From Candidula unifasciata (taxonomy: Eukaryota; Mollusca; Gastropoda; Stylommatophora; Geomitridae), in NCBI GenBank assembly GCA_905116865.2, contig CAJHNH020008068.1:294001-358000 (forward strand): a stretch of 64,000 bases of DNA, given 5' to 3'. This document shows, in pieces, positions 11,240 through 23,200 of the stretch (the first letter of the stretch is position 1; every line of letters starts with the position of its first letter). The translations under genes were made by a program, and so were the position numbers. The notes under the pieces are model-generated. The model worked only from the letters and a program-made list of their open reading frames with translations, had not been told where the DNA came from and searched no databases.

Positions 11240-11964
11240 AGGCTCTCCTCCGAACTTCTACCCCGGCATTATGGCGGCCGAACAAATATCCTTACGGGGC
11301 TCAGTCCTATAAAAAATATGTGAACTTCCGGCGACGAACAAATCACAGCAAAACTAGGGTTACCTGACAATTTCAAGAGACGCAACACTGCAGATGATAG
11401 TAGCAGACGATAATGGCGACCGTTGACACTTTCGAGCGTTTCTGCAGACAATACTAGCGACCATTGACAATTTCGAGACACGCAACATTACTGACGATAT
11501 CAGCCACATGGCCGTGAGACCATGTGCGCCGACGCAGATTAGTATCATTGTTGTCCTCAAACTTTTTGGCATGCGCAAAACGCGGTTACACTCAACGCCG
11601 ACAGTATCCCCCGCACCGCTACGCGCGACGCGGATGGGAGGCTAAACTAGGTGCCTGGGACTCAGGAGCAAATTAATTGGAGGAAGCTGCAGGAGATGCT
11701 GTAGCTGCTGCTTGTGAGTCACAGCCATCTAGTTTAGCCCCCATCCGCACCACGCGTAGCGGCGCGGGGGATACCGTCAGAGTTGAGGCATAGTCACAGA
11801 AACAGGTCCGCAATTAACATATCGCTGAGACCCTATTAGAGCATTTGTTTCGTTATACGGAGCCGATCCTATTTTTGCTGCGATTCGTTCGTCGCCGGAT
11901 GTTCGCATATTTTTAAGGATATTTGTTGCCGCCATAATGCGGGGGTAGAAGTTCGGAGGAGAGC
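11240..11964. mobile_element. Fold-back element with GGCTCTCCTCCGAAC ends
   Basis: Outer arms 11241-11360 and about 11865-11964 are inverted copies (ggctctcctccgaacttcta; gtagaagttcggaggagagc). Inner arms 11594-11660 and 11730-11800 also pair (cgccgacagtatcccccgca with cgcgggggataccgtcagag). Flanked by ACCCTCAC at 11232-11239 and 11965-11972. No coding capacity. Nearly the whole element can fold into one hairpin centred near 11690. Confidence 0.85.
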
Positions 11965-12288
11965 ACCCTCACTCTTTGCTGGGGAAGGGACTTAGGACAT
12001 AACATCCATCAGCCAAAACTCGCCCCTACACCGCCCTTACTGCCTTCGTTAACGACTGTACGCTCAACGGCCATGCAGTTCTTTGGAGTGAAGGAAATAT
12101 CTTGAACTTGAGTTACGGACTGCCGACTTCCTACAAGAAGATATATGTGTGCTACTGATGTAGTATGTACAATAGCCAAATTACCATCTGACAGTATTAG
12201 TACTACTCAAATTCACAACTCGCAAACCCAAAGATATATAATATAATATTTAGTAGTATAGTAGTATTATTAAATATATAAAATAAAC

Positions 12289-14910
12289 GGCTCTCCTCCG
12301 AACGGCATCATAATATTATGGTTGCCATAAAATATCCAAAAATATCTGAATGGGGCTCAGTTCTATTAAAAATATGCCGGCTCCGTATAACGAAACAAAT
12401 GCTCTAACATGGTTTCAGTGATATGTTACTTGTGGACCTGTTTCTGTGACTGTACCTCACCGCCGACTGTATCCCCATATCGCGTTTTGCGCATGCTGAA
12501 AAGTGTGAGGATACAGGTCGGCAGGTCTGACATCTACCGCTGCTAAATCCTCAATCGGACGAACAGTATTGCTAATCTGTGGGGGAGCGCTTGGTCTACC
12601 CGCCATATCTCTTTCATCGTCTGTAATTAGCGACTACAGTTTCGACAATTTGCGGTCTTTTTGGCAATTTCCGTTACCATGGAAACCGTTTGAAACTTGT
12701 TCGGGAAATGTCGGCTGGGGTTTCGGGATGGGTCCTAATCTCTCATGAAATTTTGCGATTGGTGTGATTTACACCAATTATGAACAGCCTAAAACGGCGG
12801 GAACGAACCCGATTAACAGCGCATGTCTATGACAGCCGGACGTCCTCTGTTTTTCTGTTACATTGGTTTGATTGAAAATAGCGCTAAGTATTCACGGTTG
12901 GCTTTAAGGCCCTAAACATTACCAGACATAGTAATGCTAGTTATAATTGAATTCTCCGTCCAATTTTACATTTGTGTATAAAATTTCTTTCTTATCTGTG
13001 GCTGTTTCGTTTTACAGTGACATTTTTCATGCAATCGCTATTATGTGGCTGTGTCTGAGAAAAATGGTCTGCCATCTTGTCCAATGAAAACAAAGCCAAA
13101 ACGAAAGTTGCGCAGTTTGGTTGCACAGAGAAAACTTACTTGTTTCTCAGACACAAGTTTTAGCAGCTGTTTTTTACATCTCATCTCCACAAAAACCTAC
13201 ATATCTCAGCTCAGAAATGACATACAAGGCTAAATGAGGTACCATTGGAAAGAGATCATTTACAGCTATCTAACTGTGCTGGTTTTATTGGTGTTGAGGG
13301 CATTTTAAAAATTTGACTAAAGTACCTAGTAATGTCTCGAAATAGACAAAGGTCGCTATTTTAGCCACTACAGTTTCGGAAATTTGCGATCTTTTCGACA
13401 ATTTCCGTTACCATAGAAACCGTTTGAAACTTGTTTCGGAAATGTCGGCTGGGGTTTCGGGATGGGTCCTAATCTCTCATGAAATTTTGCGATTGGTGTG
13501 GTTTTCACCCACTCTAAATAGCTGAAAACGGCGGGAAGGAACTCGATTAACAGCGCATGTCTACGACAGCCGGACGTCCTCTGTTTTTCTGTTAGTCATC
13601 AGTTTGATTGAAAATAGCGGTAAATTCGAGGTTGGCTTTAGGCTTTAACTGTTACTGTACCTGGTAATGCTAATTATAATTGAATTCTCCGTCCAATTTT
13701 ACATTTGAGTATAAAATTTCTTTCTGGTACGTGACATTTTTTAGGCAAACGCATGCGGCTGAGTGAGCTGAGTCTCATTGCCTGCCATCTTGTCCAATGA
13801 CAGTCCAATGTCAACAAAGCCGATACAGAACTGCACAGTAGGTTGCGCAGAGAAAAACTTCTTGTTTCTGGGTCACAAGTTTTAGCGGCTGTTTCTTACA
13901 TCTCATCTCCACAAAAACCTACATATATCAGCTCAGAAATGACATACAAGCCTAAATGAGGTACCATTGGAAAGATATTGTTTACATCTATCTAACTGTG
14001 CTGGTTTTACTGGTGTAGAGGGCATTTTAAAAATTTTACTGAAGTAGCTAGCTATTTATTATCGTCTGCAGAAACGCTCAAAATTGTCAACGGTCGTACT
14101 ATTTATCGTCTGCTACTACCGTGTGCAATGTTGATATTGTCAAGTAATCCTAGTTTTGCCGCGATTTGTTCCTTGGCAGAAAGTCCGTATTTTAGATATG
14201 CCTGAGCTAGCGACTACGGTGTCGGCTGGTTTTGGGATGGGTCCCAATCTCTCATGAAATTTTGCGATTGGTGTGATTTTAACCAGCTATAAATAGCTGA
14301 AAACGGCGGGAACGAACCCGATTAACAGCGCATGTCTAAGACAGCCGGACGTCCTCTGTTTTTCTGTTACATTAGTTTTATTAAAAATAGCAGTAAGTAT
14401 TCAAGGTTGGCTTTAGGCTTTAACATTACTCATACTGGTAATGCTAGTTATAATTGAATTCTCCGTCCAATTTTACATTTGTATATAATATTTCTTTCTT
14501 ATCAGTGGCTTTTTAGATTTACAGTGACATTTTTCAGGCAATCGCTATTATGTGGCTGTGTCTCATTGTCTGCCATCTTGTCCAATGCAAATAAAGAAAG
14601 CCAAAACAATAAGTGCGCAGTTTGGTTGCGCAGAGAAAACTTCTTGTTTCTGGGACGCAAGTTTTCAACAGCTGTTTTTTACATCTCATCTCCACAAAAA
14701 CCTACATATCTCAGCTCAGAAATGACATACAAGCCTAAATGAGGTACCATTGGAAAGAGATTGTTTACAGCTATCTAACTGTGCTGGTTTTATTGGTGTA
14801 GAGGGCATTTTTAAAATTTGACTAAAGTATCTACCTGAGCCCCGTTCAAATATTTTTGGATATTTTATGGCCGCCATAATATTAATATTATGATGCCGTT
14901 CGGAGGAGAG
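12289..14910. mobile_element. Long fold-back element with three internal 0.7-kb repeats
   Basis: Ends ggctctcctccgaacggcat at the left and atgccgttcggaggagag at the right, each followed inward by an AT-rich ccataaaatatcc block. Between them lie three direct repeats, about 12627-13325, 13361-14046 and 14208-14825, sharing tcatgaaattttgcgattgg, cagccggacgtcctctgttt and aggtaccattggaaagaga-like text. Flanks share ataaac, a partial target duplication. At 14045-14200 there is an inverted piece of the neighbouring 11.2-kb element. Confidence 0.8.
12627..14825. repeat. Three internal direct repeats of about 0.65-0.75 kb
   Basis: Each starts near gcgactac[ag]gt and ends with gagggcattttaaaaatttg. 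Copies have diverged by indels; the third lacks the first about 90 bases of the unit. No conserved ORF across copies, so non-coding. Confidence 0.88.
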
Positions 14911-15189
14911 ATAAACTAATAATAATAAAAACACTTACAGTGTGCTTCCAACTCCCCCAGTATTTGCCTGGCTCAGAACTTCTGATAGAGCTCTAGGTTT
15001 TAGCATGTTAATTCGTTCCGTAATATTAAAATTGACGTATGTTCTTCTATTGTTTGCACCCGCTTCAGGGTAGAAGGATCACTGGTCAGTGTAAGCCGTC
15101 TGCTGATTGTCACATTCACACAGGAAGTATCAGTCGACTTCATCAGATGACTATCATTACGAAAACCGTTACAAATTGATATAGGTTTA

Positions 15190-15410
15190 CCATAATCCAG
15201 ACACTGGAGGAGCCGGACTTTTTTCAAAAATGACTTTGGCTGCCAGGTCGACCCAGCCTTGAGTGGGTACCGGGTGCATTCCCGGAAAGTAGAGGCGGCT
15301 GGCGTGATGCTGACCATATCACCCATCTTGTGCCAATTGGTCTATAAAGAATATAGGTCTAGCCCTATATGCCCTATACGCCTAGAGGCGTGGAAACTGG
15401 TACTTTACTT
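15190..15410 (+). mobile_element. SINE body copy (CCTATATGCCC family)
   Basis: ccaggtcgacccagccttga, ggcgtgatgctgaccatatc, caattggtctataaagaata, ctagccctatatgccc, then actttactttact tail. Head missing. Confidence 0.7.
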
Positions 15411-15589
15411 TACTATAATCCAGACATGTCCATTGGCGCTCAGATCCCCCTTCAACGTATTCATCAGCGTCGCTCGGTTTATAGTTCCAGTCCTATGTTG
15501 ATTAATAAGATTTCACAAGACTTCTCATTCTTGGCTGTGATGATCTTCACTTCTAATTCTCGTATTCTTAGCAGTGCTGTGCACACGTT

Positions 15590-16090
15590 GCCTCGATAAT
15601 CCTCGAAACGTCTTTCCCTCTAAAGGCATTGACAATGTCTGCACGATCCATAAACTGGCAATCTGCAAATAATGCAGAACATGCAAATCTATCAGCTCTT
15701 ACGTTGCCAACACTTGCACCCTGGGATAAATATGAAAGTAGCTGCACACACAGGAGAAATTTCCAATAACTCAATCCACTGTCTGCGAATAGAGTCTGCA
15801 TCGACCCTCTCATAGAAACACACAGAACAAACACGTAGGAATAATCCTGTTATTCTAGCCACATGAAAGCAGTTGTCGCTGTCATAACCTCCTTAGTCAT
15901 ACTGTCCGTAGTCGTGGAGAAGACACTACTGGCTTCCTGGACTGTGTCTGCCTGCAGAGCGAGCTGCAAATGCCAACGTAGTCTGTGCCCTCGTTCAACG
16001 GACATGTCTGTATAGATCAGCACATCTGGCTCATCTGACATGTCACTGATAAACGCGCAGACCTCAGTGTTGACAGCGGGGATTTACTCA
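15590..16090 (-). mobile_element. RNase H LINE fragment, decayed
   Basis: Minus-strand pieces in two frames: DVLIYTDMSVERG (first catalytic Asp), SSVFSTTTDSMTKEVMTATT (Glu region), then ASVGNVRADRFACSALF and DRADIVNAFRG. The order matches RNase H of the LINE at 32.7-33.4 kb, with an in-frame stop between the pieces. Confidence 0.65.
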
Positions 16091-16734
16091 TATCAAGCGT
16101 GACTTCACAGAAAAAGGGGAGATGAAACTTGTATCCATTCTTTACTAGGGTGGATGACTGTTAGACTGCAGACCCGTTTGAAATCATCCTCTGCCCTACC
16201 CACGTATCGTATTGTATAAAATAAAAGAAAACTTCCAAGCTTAGTCATTTTTTAGCCGTCTGAAGGCCTGTTTTATCAAGGACGGTTTCTTTGCTTTATT
16301 ATTTTGGTTCTGTTCCTTTGTGGTGTGTAATTACACCTGAGTTTGTTTCCTTTGTTGCCTAAGTTCGATTCAGATTTTAGGAGTCATAGTTCCTGGATTT
16401 AGCTGGTTGTCCTGTCCACTGGCCATTGTACTGACCATTAGTGCGAGCACCGAGGAAGCCATCAGTCATACTCTACCCAATTATGATTTGCCCCCTTATA
16501 GTCGGCTGTTCTTTTGCCCGAAGAGCATGTGGTGCAAAGAGTGCTTCAGATCGGAGCTTATGTTCAGATGTGCCGCGAACCCTCCGTATTATGATCCTGT
16601 AGTTCATAATAGGGAAGTAAAGAAAATATCTCATTGCTACACAAGAGGTATCTCTTACGCACCCCAGAATAATGCGTATGGCTTCGTTTTACACCTTGTC
16701 ATCAGCGTCGCGCGGTTAATAGATGGTTCCTACT
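16091..16734. other. No feature seen
   Basis: A 129-codon plus ORF (16407-16796) runs into a SINE copy and shows no family motif; treated as chance. Confidence 0.4.
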
Positions 16735-17005
16735 GCAGTGCCTGTTTGACACTCTGCATACAAATAAGCCAGATCTGTGAAACGAATCTGCGGTAAACTT
16801 CCAGAACTTAAAAGTTCTAGAACAAGGCTAAAGTCCACAAATAGAGACTTCCTTTGAAGTGCATTTGTCGGAGAGGCAGGAAACAACAGTCTGAATACAA
16901 ATAAGTCAGACATGTAAAACGGATGTGCATGCAACACTCAGGTGGACGAACAACCAAAACTTCCACCAAAGTAAATAGATGGGAAAAAGCGAAGAAAAAG
17001 AGAAA
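16735..17005 (+). mobile_element. GAA-tail SINE-like copies, overlapping
   Basis: Two partial units: tctgcatacaaataagccag (16756) and cctttgaagtgcatttgtcg through tgaatacaaataagtcagac (16890) to gcgaagaaaaagag. They end at the left border of the duplication that carries PSMD12 exon 1. Confidence 0.65.
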
Positions 17006-17158
17006 AAGCATTTTCATTATTGGCTTTAATGTAAAAAATTGAGCAGAGTACACGGGCTACGACAACTGATATTTCCTTGTACGGAGGCGTAGCCCAAGCT
17101 ATTTACAAAATTATTGTTCGTTTCTATGTTTGATGCTACAAAGAGTTGCTAATTCATC

Positions 17159-17260
17159 ATGGCTACTACTGACATTAGCGATGGGCGCATTCAGAAGATG
17201 GAAGTGGATTATACTGCCACTGTCGATGAGAAAATTCCCCTGTGTGAAACTCTTGCTAAG
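17159..17260 (+). CDS. PSMD12: PSMD12 coding exon 1 (intact copy)
   Basis: Residues 1-34, starting [18 protein letters not shown] and ending at LAK before the donor gtatgt. This is the in-frame member of a duplicated pair; the other copy lies 1.2 kb downstream. The DGRIxKMEVDY block matches animal PSMD12 N-termini, which supports this as the ancestral reading frame. No TATA box is evident in the 150 bp upstream. Confidence 0.93.
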
Positions 17261-20200
17261 GTATGTTATTATAAAATCGCTGCCTTTTATATTTGACACC
17301 CTTATTTCTTGGAAACTGCAATGTTAGTAATTGTTAAATTGTACCAGTTATCGATAGTCTTCATCATCATATGATTAGTGAAAATACTATTACTATTACT
17401 AATAGTAGGGTGTTTAGTCTAAATTTTACACTGTAAACCTTACTGACCTACTAAGAGTAATCGCTGTCTAACTGATCTTCCTGGACAACTGACTGAAATA
17501 CAGAATTGACTAAATAGTGCATGTTTCACTACACACACAATTGAGGCCCTAAGAAATCTGGGAAGAATAGAGAGGAGGGTAAGTCCTGCCCTGGGAAAAA
17601 TGGTGGTTCTCCTCAAAACTACGGCCACTTATTATGGAGTACGCCGGAGTTCAGTCCCCTGGCCGCATTGTAATTACGGAGTGGACTAGAGGGAACGAAA
17701 CAAATGACGTAGATACTATGTGTTAAACTGATGACGTATTATTTACTGTGTGGTGGCGATAGATGCACTGCTGTCATGTTAGGGTTAGGGGCTCTCCTTT
17801 AAATAACGGTCGCTAGCTGGAAGGCGACGGTCGCTTAGTCGGAGTTCACTCCCTGCTACAGTAGCCAGATACTGTGGACAAACGAAAATCAAAACACATT
17901 GTGGAGCTACTCAAACAAGACTAAAGCCATCAATTGGAGACTAGCCGCGCGCTATTGCTGTGCATTTAGGAGAATTCAGTGGCGCCACTCCCACAAGCAG
18001 CACATTGTCGGCCATTATTTGGAACTCCTGCGTCAAAATTTTCACAATAGCGGCCATTATTATGCATTACTCAACACGACATGTGTTACCCGAATCCTAC
18101 CAAAACCCTAAGCCTAGCCTAACCCTAAGCAACCGTAGCATGACAATAAGATTTGTTTGGTTCCCTCTTTACCAATTTGCACGACAGTCAAAGTGAAAAA
18201 AGCATTTTCGCATTAGGCTAGCGACCGTAAAAAAAAGGAGAGAGTTACGGGCTATTGACTTAAAACTGATATTTCCCTGTAACGGAGGCTAGCCCAAGCT
18301 ATTTACCAAAAATTATTGTATCAGTTTCTATCTATTGATGCTACATAGAGTTGCTAATTCATCATGGCTACTACTGACATTAAGCGATGGGCGCATTCAG
18401 AAGATGGAAGTGGATTATACTGCCACTGTCGATGAGAAAATTCCCCTGTGTGAAGCTCTTGCTAAGGTATGTTATTATAAAATCGCTGCCTTTTATATTT
18501 GACACCCTTATTTCTTGGAAACTGCAATGTTAGAAATTGTTAAATTGTACCAGTTATCGATAGTTAGTGAAAATACTATTACTAATAGTAATACTGTAGG
18601 ATGTTTAGTCTAAATTTTACACTGTAAACTTTACTGACCTACTACTAGTAAGAGTAATCGCTGTCTAACTGATCTTCCTGGACAACTGAAATACAGAATT
18701 GACTAAATAGTGCATGTTTCACTACACACACAAATGAGGCCCTAAGAAATCTGAAAGAATAGAAGAATAGAGAGGAGGGTAAGTCCTGCCCTGGGAAAAA
18801 TGGTGGTTCTCCTTAAAACTATGGCCACTTATTATGGAGTACGCCAGAGTTCAGTCCCCTGGCTGCATTGCAATTACGGAGTGGACTAGAGGGAACGAAA
18901 CAAATGACGTACGTAATTACTGTGTGTTGGCGATAGACAGCATGAACTGATGACGTATTTACTGTGTGGTGGCGATAGATGCACTGCTGTCATGTTAGGG
19001 TTAGGGGGCTCTCCTTTAAATAACGGTCGCTAGCTGGAAGGCGACGATCGCTTAGTCGGAGTTCACTTCCTTGGCTGCAGTGCAAATCAAATACGGAGTG
19101 GACAAGTCACAAATCAAAAACATTGTGGATGCTACTCAAACGGACAATTTGCCATCAATTGGGCATAGCCGCGCGCTATTGCTGTCATATTTAGGAGAAT
19201 TCCAGTGGCGCCACTCCCACAAGCAGCACATTGTCGGCCATTATTTGGAACTCCTGCGCCAAAATTTTCACATATAGCGACCGTTATTATGGGTAAGTAC
19301 TCGGCGCTACATGTGTTACCCTAACCCTACCACAAACCCTAAGCCTAGCCTAACCCTAAGCAACCGTAGCATGACAGGTGAGTATGTCATTTGTTTCGTT
19401 CCCTCTTTACCACTCCGTATTTGCACTGTAGTCAAGGGACTGAACTAAGCGACCGTCGCCTTCCAGCTAGCGACCGTTATTTAAAGGAGAGCCGGTTAGG
19501 GTATTGGTACTCCTTAAAACTATGGCCACTCCTAAGCCTAACCCTACCCCGTACCCTATCCCTACCCCGTACCCTATCCCTAACCCTAGTATGACAGCAG
19601 TGCATCTATCGCCAACACACAGTAAGTACGTCATTTGTTTCGTTCCCTCCTGTCCACTCCGTAATTGCAATGCGGCCAGGGGACTGAACGGCGTACTCCA
19701 TAATAAGTGGCCGTAGTTTTAAGGAGAACCAAAATGGTTAACTAAAGTTACCGTCTTTATTTCACAAGTATGGTACTGGCTTTCGCTGTCTAAAAAAGCA
19801 GCATGTGGTGCGTCGTGCTATTGATCATCTCTCAGCCTGTACAAAAAGTAGTGAGGCAATGCTAACAAGAATGTGACCACAGCTCACATCCACAGTTGTG
19901 GTGTGAGTTGGCAAATATTTTTATGGTAGTCCATCAAAAGGTCTTGTAAAAGAAGGCCCACTCTCATTCTCTCGCTGAATTGTGGGTCAGCATTCAGTAC
20001 TGTCGGCGTCACTTAAAGCGTGTCAGCAGGCATTCAGTGGTTCTGTAAAGGGATGCGATGAGCTGACTGACCTGTGAATGTCCTTGAAGCATCCTGTTTT
20101 GATCTTACCAATAGTCATACGCTTGTCTCAGCATCATCGCCACGGCATTGATGTACAACTATGATAGTCTGCTACTGTCAGCTGACTTGACTCAAATGTT

Positions 20201-23200
20201 CGTCAGTCACAGCATTACGGCAAAATCTTAAATGTCCAACCATCAGATGACCTATTTGACAGAAAGGTTATGATGTCCTATACCATGGGCCCCACTCATC
20301 AGAGTATCAGGACCAGACAGCGAAAGTAATGCCTTGTATATATGATTTTTTCCATACTGTCATGCAAAGTTTCCAAATTATTGAACACTAAAGGTGTCCC
20401 CATTTGTGTGGTCATTAAAGTCATGGACCTGCAAGCTGCTGCCTAGTGATTCCAGAGAGCACAGTCCGTGATGAGTGGGAAGCTGAAAATACCGACATGC
20501 AAGTTCATAGAGGCAACCCACCTGATGGTCTGATCTAAGCATACAAAACCAAACACAAAGAAGAAGAAGAACATACAGATGTGAGGTTAGGTAGTCATTT
20601 GAAGAACATATCAGTTCCTTGAACCAGAGCCTTATGAGTCAGCTCTGCATTTATGGAAGCCTCCTTGGGTGGTGGGGGGGGGAATGAACCACGATCTGCC
20701 GCCCCTGCCTTCCCTTGAGCTTTGACCAGTCTACACAAGATTGTCCTAGCTAGATGAACTCTTCAGGGGCAACACCTGTAGATAAAGGGACAGAGAAAAC
20801 ACCACACAAATAACGCCTTATCATGCTAAACCCTTTGACCATATGCCTAATGAAGTCGGATGCGTTGGCAAAAGGCTCAAAATAGCAGTTAACAGGCACA
20901 GCGCAAATTATGTTTTTGTTTTGCTATAGAGATTGTTTACCTGACTTGTCAAACAATATTATTTGTGTTACCTTTCTCATTTATTTCAGCAAGGAAAGCT
21001 AACTGAAGCTATTGATGGACTTATGTCACTGGAAAAACAGACTAGAACGGTAGCTGTTTCTTTTTAGTTAGAATTCTAAACATTAATTGATTATAATTTG
21101 GATCTCAGTGTTTTTCTTCTTCTTGGTCCATAGTATTCTAAGAATTGTTCTGTGACATTTCAGTTCCAGTGCTGCAGTTTTTGTTGTTCTGTGATTGAGT
21201 GAGAGAGTCCATGACTCCCATGCATAAATATCCATGGGAAGGACACATGATCTCAAAATGTTTACTTTCATTCTATTTGCAGGTGCTGTGCCATAGATTC
21301 TTCGTGCTGTTTTTTTTCTAATCCCTGCATTGTTAAAGCAAGTCTTCTCCTGACTTCTTTTGTGCAGTCGCCCTTGTTTGCAGATCCACTGTTCTAACGT
21401 ATCATGTACTGTTTCTGGAGATGAGAGTCAGTAATCTGGTTTTCTTTCAGCTTGCTCTACTTCACTTTAATTTTTCTAAAGAAAGAGACCACCTTTCTTC
21501 TTCTGTTTTGTTCTCCAGTAGAGCATAGCCCTCAACCAACTCACACCAAGTCATATATTTTGCTGTGCATGTAGCTCACCACCACCAGCTGTCACCCCAC
21601 TCCCTTCACCATACTCCCTTCACCCCACTCCCTTCACCCCACTCCCTTCACCATACTCCCTTCACCCCACTCCCTTCACCACCACCAGCTGTCACCCCAC
21701 TCCCTTCACCACCACCAGCTGTCACCCCACTCCCTTCACCACACTCCCTTCACCACACTCCCTTCACCACACTCCCTTCACCCCACCCCCTTCACCACAC
21801 TCCCTTCACCATACTTTTCACTTCATGTTCCGAATCCTTTCTCCACTTGTTTTTCTGTGTGTATGTGTGGGTGCCTTTTAACCTCTCAATGTGGGTTCTA
21901 GGGCTACATTTGAAAGGGGACTGGGGTGAAAATAGAGCCACTGTCTTTCTATCAGGCATGTCGTAAAAGGCGACTAATTATGGACTTGTCCTCCAAAATT
22001 GGACTGCATCTCCCTGAGTGGCGGGGAACGAATTTTCTCTATACAGGTAAGCCAGATCTGTAAAATGGATGTGCAAGCAAAACCCAAGTTCTGGAACAGG
22101 ACCAAATCTCACAAGTGATCAGTTAGAGTTTACAGAAGGTAAACATGAAGAAGATGATTCCTTAAACCCTGTGAGTTTCAGTGCAAGGACATTCTGATTC
22201 TATTGCCATCAGGTTTTCTGCCAATGTATGGTATCTAATGCAAGCGTCTTATTCTCACCTCTTGTTTTCCTGGAATTTGCCTTCACCTTTGCTGACTAAG
22301 CCATATCTTTTTCTTTCCTAAAGTCCAGCATTGTTTGGATTCAACAACTAATGTGTTCTATAGGATGCAGCAGCGAGTCCTGTTGTACCAACTCTTTTTA
22401 ATAGGCTGTTATATTGTTTCTGGAATACTGCAGTGTTATTCTTCTTTGGTTCTGTCTAGAGCTGAGTGACGCTGAGCATGTATATTCAACCCCCCCCCCC
22501 CCATACCTTTCCCCATTATAGACTTTGTCTTCTGTGTTCTTTAATGGCACAAGCAGCCACAGCTAGAGATGTCTGACTGTTTGAACAAACAAAATAACGC
22601 TGCAGAGTTAGAAATTTAACAATTCTCTTCTTTTTCCTGTTTGCTGGCTGTAAACTGCAGTGAAAAGTTCCGCTTGTTCGTCCAGTTCTAGACTGGCCCT
22701 GTTTTAGAACCTGAGTGTTGACTACACATTCATTTTATAGATCGACTCATTTGTATGCAGTCTGTTGGTTTCTTGCCTCTGAGGCAAATGCGCTCGACTT
22801 CCTTGGAAGCTCCCAGTTTATCTGCTCTTACAGCATGCTTTTGGGCAGGCAGTGAGTCTGTTGTTGTTTTTCTTACAATAAGTGCCATTTCCCGCCCAGG
22901 TGATGTGATTATCTATACAGATGGCTCTATTTAGAGAGGCAAGAGAAATGCATATGGGTTCATTGTGAAAGCAAATGAATGACACTTGGTGCAACAAAGC
23001 CTAGCTTGCGATACTGCATCTTGTTTGAGAATGGAGGTGGAGGCAGTCACAGCCGCTTTCTGCTGGCTTGAGAACAAGCAGCATACATATATTGTAACCG
23101 ACTCTCAAAGCTTACCAAGAAAGGTGGAGACAAGCATGCTCCGTGCAGTAGCAAGCATTGCTACAGAGGTCCTGTGTAGTTAGTTCTCTTTGGATATTTC

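Larger units (their letters stand above)
17005..19385. repeat. 1.2-kb tandem duplication carrying PSMD12 exon 1
   Basis: Copy 1 about 17005-18190, copy 2 about 18195-19385, period about 1.20 kb. Shared landmarks: the 5' leader (aactgatatttcc), exon 1, the start of intron 1, the left arm of a fold-back element (17605 and 18805) and the (cctaaccctaagc) segment. The copies differ by substitutions and many 1-40-bp indels. The right part of the fold-back element exists only after copy 2, so duplication followed insertion. Confidence 0.88.

Noticed and set aside
11360..11578. Short minus-strand ORF (72 codons)
   Set aside because: Falls inside the inverted arms of a fold-back element and shows no family signal.
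16407..16796. 129-codon plus-strand ORF
   Set aside because: No recognisable motif, and its 3' third is GAA-tail SINE-like sequence.
19071..19277. 68-codon ORF within the nested MITE
   Set aside because: No counterpart stays open in the first duplication copy, which carries indels; treated as chance.
17785..19600. Interstitial telomere array
   Set aside because: TTAGGG/CCCTAA-like text is short and irregular and lies in fold-back element arms, so it is not a telomeric tract.
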